A stretch of DNA of 64,000 nt from Acetobacteraceae bacterium (lineage in GTDB: Bacteria; Pseudomonadota; Alphaproteobacteria; Acetobacterales; Acetobacteraceae), in assembly GCA_024280945.1 (NCBI GenBank), contig JAMXLO010000081.1, positions 45,925 to 109,924 on the forward strand, in the 5' to 3' direction. Below the pieces are notes generated by a model that was not told where the DNA came from, did not search any database, and saw nothing but the letters and a program-made list of their open reading frames with translations. Of this stretch, positions 46,318 to 55,454 are shown piece by piece; the first letter of the stretch is position 1; the number at the start of each line of letters is the position of its first letter. The position numbers were made by a program, and so were the translations under genes.

Positions 46318-47251
46318 CCGGGCGATCCTCCAGCAGGCCCAATGCTGCCAGGCCAGCCAGTGCGAGACCGGTGAAACTTGGTGGTGCCGGGATCGGCGGA
46401 CCGTTCGACACATTCTGTGACCAGTTGTGCCAGCCTCCCATGTTTCGCGAAACGCCAAAGGCGTGGAACACGACGCCGGCTAGCCCAACGGCAGCGGTCA
46501 GGCGGAGCCACGAGCGAGTGAACCAGCGGTCCTTGTTGCGTGGCGCCAACGCCGCGTTCCCGAGCAGTCCTGCAGCCACCGGGGGCACAGAAACAGGCAG
46601 GAACATTGCCGGGTCGTGATAGGCGCCGCGGAAGTGCAGCAACCCAGCTTCGCCTACAATGCCGAGCATGCCAAGTGCAGTCAGCGCTGCCATAGCCCGG
46701 CCGGCCGGAAAACCCATAATCCGCGGCGTCGCGCCCGGCGCCGTGTCGCGCACCCGTTCTGCAGTAAAGCCAAGCAGCCCCGAAAGCAGAAGTGCCAACG
46801 GAGCGCCGATCGGTGCTGCATAGAATAGGTTAAGCCAGGAAAAGCCGCCCGGACGTTTGGCCACGTTGTAGAAGTGGAACCCTGTGCCGGCGAGACCGGT
46901 GGCGCCGGCCAGTGCATAAATCGTATCGCGTAGCGCGTGCGCCCCTAAGCGACGATCCGAGACTCCGTGTCCGCTCACAGCAAGACTCAAAGCTCCGAAT
47001 GCGAGCGGCAAGTACATGGCACGGTTCTCAAACGAGCCCCGGTAGTGCTCGACCGCGCTGTCTGCAAGAACGGAGGTCGCCAGGATTGCAGCAGCCCGGT
47101 TCAACCGGCGTGCTGCTTTCACCGTAACCGCTCCATTCGGCTGCAGTGATATCATCCGGGAAGGCCGCGCCGCACCCTGGCACAGATCACCAGCGAGACC
47201 GATCAAAGCTGACCCCAATGCAGCAAGTTCGGTGCGTGCTGTTCGAGCCAT
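46310..47251 (-). CDS. Polytopic membrane protein with internal duplication, likely dehydrogenase membrane anchor
   Basis: A 313-residue protein with about eight hydrophobic segments. Two halves repeat the same order: VEHYRGSFENRAMYLPLAFGAL and GLAGTGFHFYNVAKRPGGFSWLNLFYAAPIGAP in the first, and LLHFRGAYHDPAMFLPVSVPPV and GLAGVVFHAFGVSRNMGGWHNW in the second. Each half has conserved membrane-associated His residues (HYRG/HFRG and FHFY/FHAF). It begins the operon with the subunit 3 and GMC genes and could bind heme or quinone in place of the usual cytochrome c subunit. That role is inferred; no family name is known to me. Confidence 0.78.
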   Translation of the reverse strand: MARTARTELAALGSALIGLAGDLCQGAARPSRMISLQPNGAVTVKAARRLNRAAAILATSVLADSAVEHYRGSFENRAMYLPLAFGALSLAVSGHGVSDRRLGAHALRDTIYALAGATGLAGTGFHFYNVAKRPGGFSWLNLFYAAPIGAPLALLLSGLLGFTAERVRDTAPGATPRIMGFPAGRAMAALTALGMLGIVGEAGLLHFRGAYHDPAMFLPVSVPPVAAGLLGNAALAPRNKDRWFTRSWLRLTAAVGLAGVVFHAFGVSRNMGGWHNWSQNVSNGPPIPAPPSFTGLALAGLAALGLLEDRPDA

Positions 47252-47389
47252 ATGTCCACCAACCTTCGCGGTAGCACTCCGCACTTCGCGACGCTTAAAC
47301 CTGCGACGGGCGCCCTCGGCCACGGTCAGTCACGCCCGCCGGGTCGACCCAATCAGCTGTAACCTGATGGGGCGAATTCGATGCGGCGA

Positions 47390-49177
47390 TCACTTCTTGC
47401 CAGGCAGTAGCGTGCTCAGTACCTCTTTCGCCGTGCCCACCAGCATGCTGGTCTCCTCAGGATCCGGGGCGAGAACCGACGACATAAAGTTCTTTGCCTG
47501 TTTCAAAGTTATATGCGGCGGCAGCGGGGGCACTTCCGGGTCGGTCTTTACCTCAAGCACGACCGGGCGGTCGGACGTCAGCGCTTCGTCCCACGCACTC
47601 GCCAGTCGATCGGGGTTGTCGACAAAGATGCCACCCAGTCCGATCAGCTCAGCGAAACGGTGATACGGCACGTCCGGGATCTGCTGCGTTGCATCGAACT
47701 TCGCATCACCCTCCTGCACGCGCTGCTCCCAGGTCACCTGGTTCAGGTCTTGGTTATTGAACACGCAGCACACCCATTTCGGGTTCGACCATTCGCGCCA
47801 GTATTTTTGCACGGTGATCAGCTCCGCCATGTTGTTCATCTGCATCGCGCCGTCGCCAACCAATGCAATAACCGGGCGATCCGGATGGGCGAACTTTGCA
47901 GCGATCGCGTACGGCACCGCCGCGCCCATTGAGGCGAGTCCGCCGGAGAGCGAGCACATCATGCCGCGCCGAATCTTCAGGTCACGTGCGTACCAATTCG
48001 CACATGACCCAGAGTCGCTGGTAATGATGGCCCGCTCCGGCACGCGCGGCGACAGCTCCCATACCACACGCTGCGGATTGACCGGATTTGCCGAGGTCAT
48101 TGCGCGGCTTTCCAGCACTTTCCACCACTCAGCCACTCCCTTTTCGATCTGCTGCCGCCATGAGCGGTCTGCCTTCTCCTCAAGCAGAGGCAGCAACGCG
48201 CGTAGCGTCTCGGCCGAATCGCCGACGAGATTCACTTCCATTGGATAACGCAGGCTCAGCATCTCCGGCTCGATGTCGATTTGAACGCCGCGCGCCTGGC
48301 CTTCCTTAGGCAGGAACTCGGAATACGGAAAGCCCGAGCCGATCATGAGCAACGTGTCGCAGTTGCTCATCAGCTCCCAGCTCGGCTTGGTACCGAGCAG
48401 TCCGATGGAACCGGTGACCCATGGAAGGTCGTCCGGCACTACCGCCTTGCCGAGCAGCGCCTTGGAAACGCCGGCGCCAAGCTTCTCGGCGATGGCGATC
48501 ACCTCATCTGTCGCGCGCAGCGCCCCGGCACCTACCAGGATCGCTACTTTCTTGCCGGCATTCAGCACCTCCGCGGCGCGACGAAGGTCTTGTTGGTGGG
48601 GCACCACCATAGGCTCGCGATAGCCGATCCCGGAATGGACTGTTCCGTGGGCACGCGGAGGTTCGGAATATTCCGCCTCTTGCACGTCGTTCGGGAACAC
48701 CAATGCCGTCACGCGACGCGAGCCTTTTGCGATCCGCATCGCCCGATCGACCAAGTGACGCACTTGCGCAGGCGCACTCGCCTGATAGGCGTATGCCCCC
48801 GCCACGTCCTTGAACATACTCGGCAAGTCGAGTTCCTGTTGGTAATGGCCCCCGATCGCAGTGCGGGCCTGCTGGCCAGTGATCGCCAGCACGGGCATGT
48901 GATCGAGCCGCGCGTCATAAAGGCCGGTGATAAGATGCGAGGCGCCAGGCCCCGAGGTCGCCAGGCAAACACCAACCTCACCAGTGAACTTGGCGTAGGC
49001 AGAGGCCATAAAAGCGGCCATTTCCTCGTGCCGGGTCTGGATGAATCTGAACTGGCCATTGGCCCGGTTCAGTGCGCCGAGTAACCCGTTCACCCCGTCG
49101 CCGGGATAGCCGAAGATAGTGTGCGCGCGCCATTCATGCATGCGGTGCCAGAAGAAGTCGCCGACCGTTTGGCTCAT
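47390..49177 (-). CDS. Thiamine pyrophosphate-dependent enzyme (pyruvate oxidase/acetolactate synthase-like)
   Basis: A 595-residue three-domain TPP enzyme. IFGYPGDGVNGLLGAL and RHEEMAAFMASAYAKFTGEVGVCLATSGPGASHLITGLYDARLDHMP form the PYR domain, with the activating Glu in RHEEM. The middle domain spans about 190-330. The PP domain has IALVGDGAMQMNNMAELITV, the G-D-G-x26-N-N cofactor motif. Overall it resembles PoxB-type pyruvate dehydrogenases and related unassigned TPP-requiring proteins. The start at 49177 gives MSQTVGDFFWHRM. Acetate or acetolactate production from pyruvate is plausible. Confidence 0.9.
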   Translation of the reverse strand: MSQTVGDFFWHRMHEWRAHTIFGYPGDGVNGLLGALNRANGQFRFIQTRHEEMAAFMASAYAKFTGEVGVCLATSGPGASHLITGLYDARLDHMPVLAITGQQARTAIGGHYQQELDLPSMFKDVAGAYAYQASAPAQVRHLVDRAMRIAKGSRRVTALVFPNDVQEAEYSEPPRAHGTVHSGIGYREPMVVPHQQDLRRAAEVLNAGKKVAILVGAGALRATDEVIAIAEKLGAGVSKALLGKAVVPDDLPWVTGSIGLLGTKPSWELMSNCDTLLMIGSGFPYSEFLPKEGQARGVQIDIEPEMLSLRYPMEVNLVGDSAETLRALLPLLEEKADRSWRQQIEKGVAEWWKVLESRAMTSANPVNPQRVVWELSPRVPERAIITSDSGSCANWYARDLKIRRGMMCSLSGGLASMGAAVPYAIAAKFAHPDRPVIALVGDGAMQMNNMAELITVQKYWREWSNPKWVCCVFNNQDLNQVTWEQRVQEGDAKFDATQQIPDVPYHRFAELIGLGGIFVDNPDRLASAWDEALTSDRPVVLEVKTDPEVPPLPPHITLKQAKNFMSSVLAPDPEETSMLVGTAKEVLSTLLPGKK

Positions 49178-49352
49178 GGACGTAGGCCTTGCCTGCTGCT
49201 TTCGTGCTCCACAAACGTCCGCCTCGTGGCACCGTTGCACCGCAGGTTTCACGGTCCGAGGAGATTGGTGAAGCAGAGCAACCTTTGCCAATGAACCACG
49301 TTGGCCACCGCTTCGTTTTTGGCAGATCGAGCAAGAACGGAGCGCAGCGAAA

Positions 49353-50348
49353 ATGGCAAAGGTCGTCGTCATCACCGGATCGAGCGCTGGGGTGGGCCGC
49401 GCGGCTGCGCGCGAATTCGCCAAACGCGGCTACAGCGTTGGCCTGATCGCCCGCGACCAGCACAGGCTGGAGGAGGCGGCGGTCGAAATTCGCGGACTCG
49501 GCGTTGCAGCGGTGGCGCAATCGGCCGACGTGGCGGACTTTGCCGCACTTGATCGCGCGGCGACCGGGATCGAGCAGGAGCTTGGTCCAATCGACGTATG
49601 GGTCAACAATGCCATGGCGACAATCTTTGCGCCCTTCGATCGAATTACACCGGAGGAGTTTCGGCGCGGGACCGAGGTCACCTATCTGGGTCAGGTGCAC
49701 GGCACGATGGTTGCGCTGTCCAGGATGCGCCCCCGCAATCAAGGCACCATCGTCAATGTCGGGTCGGCACTTGCGTACCGCGCCATTCCGCTACAGTCGG
49801 TTTACTGCGGTGCGAAGTTCGCGGTACGTGGGTTTACCGATTCGCTGCGATCAGAACTGCTGCACGACCGCGTGAATGTGCACCTGACGATGGTGCACCT
49901 GCCGGCGGTGAACACGCCGCAGTTCGACTGGGCGCTCAACAAGATGGAGAAGCGGCCGCAACCCGTTCCCCCGATCTTCCAACCCGAGGTACCGGCGCGC
50001 GCCATCGTCTTTGCTGCGTTTCACCACCGCCGCGAAGTCTGGGTGGGGATGCCGACGGTGAAGACCATTCTTGCCAATCGGGTTGCCCCCGGACTGCTGG
50101 ACCGACTGCTGGCAAAGATCGGGTATAGCGGCCAACTCACGAGGGAGCCCAAGCCTGCGGATGCGCCGGCCAACCTCTTTGCGCCGGTTCCGGGGCCCTA
50201 TGGCGCGCATGGCCGGTTCGATGGGCGGGCCAAGAGGAAGAGCTGGGAGTTTTTCGCCAACCGCCATCGTACGGTACTGGCCGGCGGAGCCGCATTCGCC
50301 ATTGCCGCTTTGCTGAGCAAGTGGGGTCGCAAGCGCACCGCCGCCTGA
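49353..50348 (+). CDS. SDR-family NAD(P)-dependent oxidoreductase with C-terminal extension
   Basis: A 331-residue protein. The cofactor motif is VVVITGSSAGVGRAAAREFAKRG, the structural motif is WVNNAMATIFAPF, and the catalytic Tyr-Lys pair is in SVYCGAKFAVRGFTDSLRSELL. Residues beyond about 250 form an extension ending in a hydrophobic helix, RTVLAGGAAFAIAALLSKWGRKR, which suggests membrane association. It is divergent from the TPP enzyme gene. Substrate unknown. Confidence 0.88.
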   Translation: MAKVVVITGSSAGVGRAAAREFAKRGYSVGLIARDQHRLEEAAVEIRGLGVAAVAQSADVADFAALDRAATGIEQELGPIDVWVNNAMATIFAPFDRITPEEFRRGTEVTYLGQVHGTMVALSRMRPRNQGTIVNVGSALAYRAIPLQSVYCGAKFAVRGFTDSLRSELLHDRVNVHLTMVHLPAVNTPQFDWALNKMEKRPQPVPPIFQPEVPARAIVFAAFHHRREVWVGMPTVKTILANRVAPGLLDRLLAKIGYSGQLTREPKPADAPANLFAPVPGPYGAHGRFDGRAKRKSWEFFANRHRTVLAGGAAFAIAALLSKWGRKRTAA

Positions 50349-50451
50349 GCGCTTGAGATAGCAGCTGTTGGCTGGACAATCGGCAGGCGTCGGTTGCGGC
50401 GGCACGGCACCTCAGCAACACTCGGCGCCATCTTACCGCTCGGAGCACGCC

Positions 50452-51078
50452 ATGCCGATCGAACTGTACACCTGGAACACGCCCAATGGCCGCAAGATCA
50501 GTGTGGCGCTCGAGGAAATGGGCCTCGCCTACAACGTCCATCCTGTGAACATCAGTAAGGGCGAGCAATTCAAGCCTGACTTCCTGAAGATCAGTCCCAA
50601 CAACCGGATCCCGGCCATCATCGACCGGGAGGGACCGGGCGGAGAACCGATCAGCGTGTTCGAGTCGGGAGCGATCCTGATCTATCTCGGGATCAGGACG
50701 GGAAAGTTCTATCCATCTGACCTTCGCGCGCAGGTGCCGGTGCTGGAATGGCTGATGTGGCAAATGGGCGGGTTCGGCCCGATGCCCGGCCAGGTGCACC
50801 ACTTCCTGCAGGTGGAGAACGAGCAGGACCGGCGCTATGGTCTGGAGCGCTACAGGAAGGAGACGCGCCGGCTCTACGGCGTGCTCGATAAGCGCCTCTC
50901 TCAGGTCGAGTTCGTCGGCGGTCCGGTGTCGATTGCCGACTTCGCCATTCTCGGTTGGGCTTGGCGACACGAGCGGCACCAGGTGGACTTGGCCGACTTT
51001 GCTAACGTGAAGCGCTGGTATGGAACGATGATGGCGCGTCCAGGGACGAAGCGCGGCTTCGAGGTTGCGCTGAGCTGA
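50452..51078 (+). CDS. Glutathione S-transferase family protein (YfcG/Nu-class-like)
   Basis: A 208-residue GST. IELYTWNTPNGRKISVALEEMGLAYNVHPVNISKGEQFKPDFLKISPNNRIPAIIDREG is the Nu-class N-terminal domain, with the TPNG motif near the active site. SVFESGAILIYLG is the gamma-Glu site, and VSIADFAILGWAW the C-terminal N-cap motif. Relatives have disulfide-bond reductase activity with glutathione. The start at 50452 gives the standard N-terminus. It is tail-to-tail with the channel gene. Confidence 0.9.
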   Translation: MPIELYTWNTPNGRKISVALEEMGLAYNVHPVNISKGEQFKPDFLKISPNNRIPAIIDREGPGGEPISVFESGAILIYLGIRTGKFYPSDLRAQVPVLEWLMWQMGGFGPMPGQVHHFLQVENEQDRRYGLERYRKETRRLYGVLDKRLSQVEFVGGPVSIADFAILGWAWRHERHQVDLADFANVKRWYGTMMARPGTKRGFEVALS

Positions 51079-53157
51079 TCACGCCGGCGTCGGCGCTTCG
51101 GCCACCGTCTGCAGGAAAGCCGATGCGAAGCGGATGCCGTGCATTGCGAAGGCCAGCTTGATCCGGCTGAAAACTGCGCGGCGCACGGCATATTGCCGCC
51201 CCGGACGCGTCTTGAACGTCAGCCCGATCTGCATGCCGGTGTCGACCATCGCCTGCACGCCAAGCGACCTGAGTGGCTCGATCATCTCGGACGCGATGAC
51301 CGGATCAGTGATCAACTCGTCGCTCACGGTGACAACGACGCGCTCAAGCAGGTCCAAATCGGTGTCGTAGGTGACCACCACCTGCAGCGTTTCCACCACC
51401 CAGTCGCGGGAAAAGTTGGTGATCGCCTTCAGGTCGCCGAACGGCACCGTGTGCAACTGACCATTCAGATGGCGCAGCTTGACTGACCGCAACGAGAAGC
51501 TTTCGACGGTGCCGCGAATACCACCGCTCTCGATGTACTCGCCGACCCGGAATGCATCGTCGAGCAGGAAGAACACGCCGGAAAGGATATCGCGCACCAA
51601 CGTCTGGGCGCCGAAGCCGACGGCGATGCCGACAACGCCGGCACCGGCGAGCAGTGGCCCGATCTGCAGGCCCATCGCTGCCAACGCGCTCAGCGACGCC
51701 ATCACCAGAACGATGAACAGCGCAAAGTTGCGCAATACCGGCAGCAGCGTGCGCAGCCGCGCGCGTCGACGTCTTTCTTCGTCATCCAGGGCATCGATTG
51801 GGGGCTGTTCGCCGGCCAGCCGTTCATCGATGAGAACGCGCACCACCTGCCACAGCAGGTCCGATATGACCAGGATGACAAGAGCTTCCAGCAGGCCACG
51901 ACCGATGCGCATCATCGGCGTATCCATGTTGGACATTGCGACCATATCGATCCGCCAGACGCGCACCAAAATCGCTGCCCCGATGACGACCACCACGGCC
52001 TGTATGCTTCGTTCGGCGATTGCCGCATGCGGCGAATGACCGATGTCTGCGTCCATCATGTCTCCACACATCACGGTCGCGATCGATCGACTGAGAATGG
52101 ACGTCACCACGGGAATGGCGGCGAGGATCAACAGCGTCCAGCCAAGTTCTGTCGCCCCCATCAGGAAGAACAGCCAATCGAGAACCAGAGCGAGTGAAAC
52201 CAGCAAACGCGGTACGGCCCCACGAACGCGTTCATTGCTATCTCCTGGCATCGTCCAAACGATGCAAATGCCGAGGGCGGTCAACAGCAGCGACAGAAGC
52301 TGGAGCAGCACATCTGCGCCGGAGGGCGACACGCCAAGCGACTGAAGCGTGAGGATCGTTTGCCAACCCACAGCGGCGGTGGCGGTCACGCGCGCTGTCC
52401 AGCGATGCCAGAACCATGCGGTTTCCGTGCTGACGCGCACCAATCGCAGGCGTTCGGCACCGGGAGCCAGGAAGAAGCGCGTGGCCGTTAGGCCAAGTCG
52501 GGTGGCCGTGAATGCGAGCAGGTAGCCAAGAATGATCGATCCGACCGCCGGTGGCCAGGTGAATAACAGGAAGGCTCCCATGCTGCCGGCGGCAAATGCC
52601 CCGATAAGGAGTAGGCCGAACGCCAGGCGTTCGGCCGCTGCCCTCGCCCGTTCGCGCGCCGTCGTCAATGCAAGCTCGTTGAAATGTGCGCGCCACCGTC
52701 GAGCGGCGTGGAACAGCAGCCATTGGGCACCTATGCCGCCGGCGAGGAACACCAGGACGAACCCGAACAATCGCAAGGGCTCGTGCCCAGGCAATGACGC
52801 CTGCGCCCGGACTGGAACCGCTGCCAGTTCTGCCGGAATAGCCGCCAGCCTCGTGGCCACCTGCCAGAGCCGGGTGCGAACATTGGTTAGCGTGTCGTCC
52901 ATCATTTCGCCGGCGGTGCTCTGCCGCGACCGGCTCTCGTCGGCTAATACTGGGGCCTGGATGATGGCCTGACGGACCTTCGGATCGCCCAGCAGATCGA
53001 GGATCGCTGCACCCTGCTCTGACGTGAGCAATTCGCGCAGCTGCGCCACCCGTCCCGACAAGTCTACTGGGTCCGCTGTGTCCGCACAGAGCGGTGCCGG
53101 CCTAAGGAGGATCAGCACACTCGGGAAGATCAGCAGTAGGTTCAGCATCGAGCGCAT
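51079..53157 (-). CDS. Large mechanosensitive ion channel of the MscS family
   Basis: A 692-residue protein. A signal peptide (MLNLLLIFPSVLILLRPAPLCA) precedes a periplasmic domain. Many membrane helices follow, and the MscS core begins at about residue 480: PLLAGAGVVGIAVGFGAQTLVRDILSGVFFLLDDAFRVGEYIESGGIRGTVESFSLRSVKLRHLNGQLHTVPFG. This is the TM3 pore helix and beta domain. Its size and topology resemble YbiO/MscK-type channels. It releases solutes on hypo-osmotic shock from the inner membrane. The start at 53157 is chosen for the signal peptide. Confidence 0.92.
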   Translation of the reverse strand: MRSMLNLLLIFPSVLILLRPAPLCADTADPVDLSGRVAQLRELLTSEQGAAILDLLGDPKVRQAIIQAPVLADESRSRQSTAGEMMDDTLTNVRTRLWQVATRLAAIPAELAAVPVRAQASLPGHEPLRLFGFVLVFLAGGIGAQWLLFHAARRWRAHFNELALTTARERARAAAERLAFGLLLIGAFAAGSMGAFLLFTWPPAVGSIILGYLLAFTATRLGLTATRFFLAPGAERLRLVRVSTETAWFWHRWTARVTATAAVGWQTILTLQSLGVSPSGADVLLQLLSLLLTALGICIVWTMPGDSNERVRGAVPRLLVSLALVLDWLFFLMGATELGWTLLILAAIPVVTSILSRSIATVMCGDMMDADIGHSPHAAIAERSIQAVVVVIGAAILVRVWRIDMVAMSNMDTPMMRIGRGLLEALVILVISDLLWQVVRVLIDERLAGEQPPIDALDDEERRRRARLRTLLPVLRNFALFIVLVMASLSALAAMGLQIGPLLAGAGVVGIAVGFGAQTLVRDILSGVFFLLDDAFRVGEYIESGGIRGTVESFSLRSVKLRHLNGQLHTVPFGDLKAITNFSRDWVVETLQVVVTYDTDLDLLERVVVTVSDELITDPVIASEMIEPLRSLGVQAMVDTGMQIGLTFKTRPGRQYAVRRAVFSRIKLAFAMHGIRFASAFLQTVAEAPTPA

Positions 53158-53287
53158 TGGCGGCGAGCTTAAGCTCGCCTGCGCGGCCTGTTTAGCTCGA
53201 CGACCGGCCGGGTCCTGGCCTGCCTGCAATTGTTTGACGCTCCGTCGCGGACGGCCTAGATAACGGCGAGCATACGCCGTGATGTGC

Positions 53288-53380
53288 GGAGGGGTGGCCG
53301 AGTGGCTGAAGGCGGCGGTTTGCTAAACCGTTATAGGGGGTCAACCTCTATCGTGAGTTCGAATCTCATCCCCTCCGCCA
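53288..53380 (+). tRNA. tRNA-Ser(GCT)
   Basis: A 93-nt type II tRNA. The acceptor stem ggagggg pairs with cccctcc. The D region is tggccgagtggctgaaggc, and the anticodon GCT lies at 53322-53324 in loop ttgctaa. The long variable arm (tatagggggtcaacctcta) is typical of tRNA-Ser. The T-arm is gagttcgaatctc, and CCA is encoded at 53378-53380. It reads AGC/AGU codons. It is the attachment site of the integrated element that starts directly after it. Confidence 0.97.
53367..53380 (+). repeat. attL core (3' end of tRNA-Ser)
   Basis: catcccctccgcca at the 3' end of the tRNA is repeated identically at 63806-63819. Five bases further upstream also largely agree (two mismatches). This is the expected left junction of a tRNA-integrating element, next to the integrase gene. 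Confidence 0.85.
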
Positions 53381-53497
53381 TGTCCCCGGTTGTCGTGGGT
53401 CGCCATCGGCCAATTGCCTTGCTTTCCCGCGATCCTTCCGCCATATGAGGCCGTGACAGGGCGCCATGGGGCGCCCGCTAACGGGACTTGTGGTTTC

Positions 53498-54829
53498 ATG
53501 CAGCGAAATATCGGCGCCTTCGGTGACCCCCAGGGTAGCGACGGTTTCACCCCCAGGGCGCGCATCCGGCAGCGCAAGGGGCACCGGCTGACTGCCGCCA
53601 TGGCCAAGACCCAGCGCCGGCCCGGCAAATATCCCGATGGCAATGGGCTGTATCTGATCGTCGATGCCCCCAACCGGCGCTATTGGCGCTATCGCTACCA
53701 GTGGCAGGGGCGCGAACGGATGGCAGCGGTCGGCAATGCCGATGTCATGTCGCTGGATGAAGCCCGCATCCACCACTTCGAACTGCGCGCGATGGTCCGG
53801 GCCGGGATCGATCCACTAGCCAAGCGTGACCTGGAGCGTGACACGCGCGATGTCGCGCCGGCCGCCCCGGCCACAGAGACGACAACCTTCCGGGCAGCCG
53901 CTGAAGCGCACATCACCGCCCACGAAGCGGGCTGGAAGAATAGCAAGCATCGGCAGCAATGGCGCAACACCCTGGATCACGCCTGCAAGCTGATCGGCAA
54001 CGTGCCGGTGGCCGACATCGACACCAACCACGTGCTGAAGGTGCTACAGCCGATCTGGCGCGGGACACCGGAAACCGCCAACCGGCTACGTGGCCGGATC
54101 GCCCAGGTAATCGACTTCGCCGCGGCCCGTGGCTGGCGCGCGCGTGGCCCCAACCCGGCCAGCTGGGCCGGCCACCTGGAACACATGTTCCCCGCCACCA
54201 GGAAGCTACAGCCTACCGAACCGCACCCGGCGCTGGAGTGGCGCGAAGCACCCGCCTTCATGTCCCAGGTGCGCGAGCAACCCGGAATGGGTGCGCTGGC
54301 GCTCCAGTTCGCCATCCTGACGGCCGCACGCAGTGGCGAAGTGCGCGGCGCACGCTGGGACGAAATTGATCTGACCACCGGCACCTGGACCATCCCCGGT
54401 GGACGCCTGGGCCGCATGAAGGGAACCAACCCGCCGCCACACCGGGTGCCGCTGTCGAAGCCGGCGCTGATGATCCTGTTGCGGCTGGCGCAGGTGCGCG
54501 ATGGCAGCGGGCTGATATTCTTCGGCATCAAGCGTGGCGCGCTGCTATCGGACATGACGTTGACCGCGGTGCTGCGTCGCATGGGGCGCGATGACATCAG
54601 TGTGCACGGCTTCCGCTCCACGTTCCGTGACTGGGCGGCAGACAATGGCAAGCCAGCTGATGCAGCAGAACGCGCGCTGGCGCATGTCATCGGCAACAAG
54701 GTGCGTGCCGCTTATGAGCGCACCGACTTGTTCGACATCCGGCGCACCCTGATGAACGAGTGGGCCAGCTTCTTGGCACAGGCATCGGCGAACCAAACCG
54801 TGCCGCACCCCGTGGCGAAGGCAGCCTAA
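53498..54829 (+). CDS. int: Tyrosine-type site-specific integrase
   Basis: About 443 residues. An N-terminal DUF4102-like arm-binding part (KTQRRPGKYPDGNGLYLIVDAPNRRYWRYRYQWQGRERM) precedes a core-binding domain (TFRAAAEAHITAHEAGWKN to ANRLRGRIAQVIDFAAARGW). The catalytic domain contains the tetrad and nucleophile: Arg in TAARSGEVRGARWDEID, His-x-x-Arg in HGFRSTFRDW, His in ALAHVIGN, and Tyr in AAYERTDLF. This is the P4-type integrase family, which uses tRNA 3' ends. The start is uncertain; 53600 is an alternative. It lies 117 nt from the tRNA. Confidence 0.93.
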   Translation: MQRNIGAFGDPQGSDGFTPRARIRQRKGHRLTAAMAKTQRRPGKYPDGNGLYLIVDAPNRRYWRYRYQWQGRERMAAVGNADVMSLDEARIHHFELRAMVRAGIDPLAKRDLERDTRDVAPAAPATETTTFRAAAEAHITAHEAGWKNSKHRQQWRNTLDHACKLIGNVPVADIDTNHVLKVLQPIWRGTPETANRLRGRIAQVIDFAAARGWRARGPNPASWAGHLEHMFPATRKLQPTEPHPALEWREAPAFMSQVREQPGMGALALQFAILTAARSGEVRGARWDEIDLTTGTWTIPGGRLGRMKGTNPPPHRVPLSKPALMILLRLAQVRDGSGLIFFGIKRGALLSDMTLTAVLRRMGRDDISVHGFRSTFRDWAADNGKPADAAERALAHVIGNKVRAAYERTDLFDIRRTLMNEWASFLAQASANQTVPHPVAKAA

Positions 54830-54888
54830 CTCTGAGGGGACCGCGTGAAAAGCTGAGTTCAAAAGTCAGGTAAAGGGCAGCGACGCGC

Positions 54889-55428
54889 ATGGACCCAAGT
54901 CAGCCTTCCGGCATGTTCTGGGCAACTGCGATCGGCGCGGCAATCGGTGTCATTGCTGGCACACTGATCCAATACTTGCTGACCCTGCTGCTGGATAAAC
55001 GTTCACTTGCCCGGCAGCGCCGCGGCGTTGTCAAAGAGATGACCTACAACAGGTCGCTGGTGGCTGAGTTAACCGAGGAACTTGAGCGGTTTCGGAATGC
55101 AGTCAACGGACGTGTTTTCAACACTTATTACGGGTATTTCAACCTTGCAAAGGCGATTTTTGCGCAGGCAAACGCCTCTGCTGGGAATGGATTTTTATAC
55201 GACATGCTGTCGGCAGACGATATCCGATCTCTTCAACGGGTGGTCCTCTTTTTGAGCGTCAATAGCGAAAACTGGACCAATGGAGAGATCACCAGACGAA
55301 GGAACATATTGCTGAATACGCCCAACCAATTCGATCATGCTGAGTTGGTCAGGTTCGTGGAGTTCCTGGCAGGCCAGATCCGTGATGTGGGCAATTGGAT
55401 CGACGGGCTGATCAAGAAACTAAGTTAG
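54889..55428 (+). CDS. Single-pass membrane protein of unknown function, candidate cargo gene
   Basis: A 179-residue protein. One N-terminal membrane helix (MFWATAIGAAIGVIAGTLIQYLLTLLL, about residues 9-35) is followed by a charged cytoplasmic, largely helical domain (NRSLVAELTEELERFRNAV and others). Base composition is visibly lower in GC than flanking genes, which suggests separate origin. It is downstream of the integrase on the same strand, a common cargo position for exclusion or defence genes in satellites. No family recognised; a protective role is conjecture. Confidence 0.72.
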   Translation: MDPSQPSGMFWATAIGAAIGVIAGTLIQYLLTLLLDKRSLARQRRGVVKEMTYNRSLVAELTEELERFRNAVNGRVFNTYYGYFNLAKAIFAQANASAGNGFLYDMLSADDIRSLQRVVLFLSVNSENWTNGEITRRRNILLNTPNQFDHAELVRFVEFLAGQIRDVGNWIDGLIKKLS

Positions 55429-55454
55429 CTCTGCGAAGGTGGCGAGGGCGTAGC

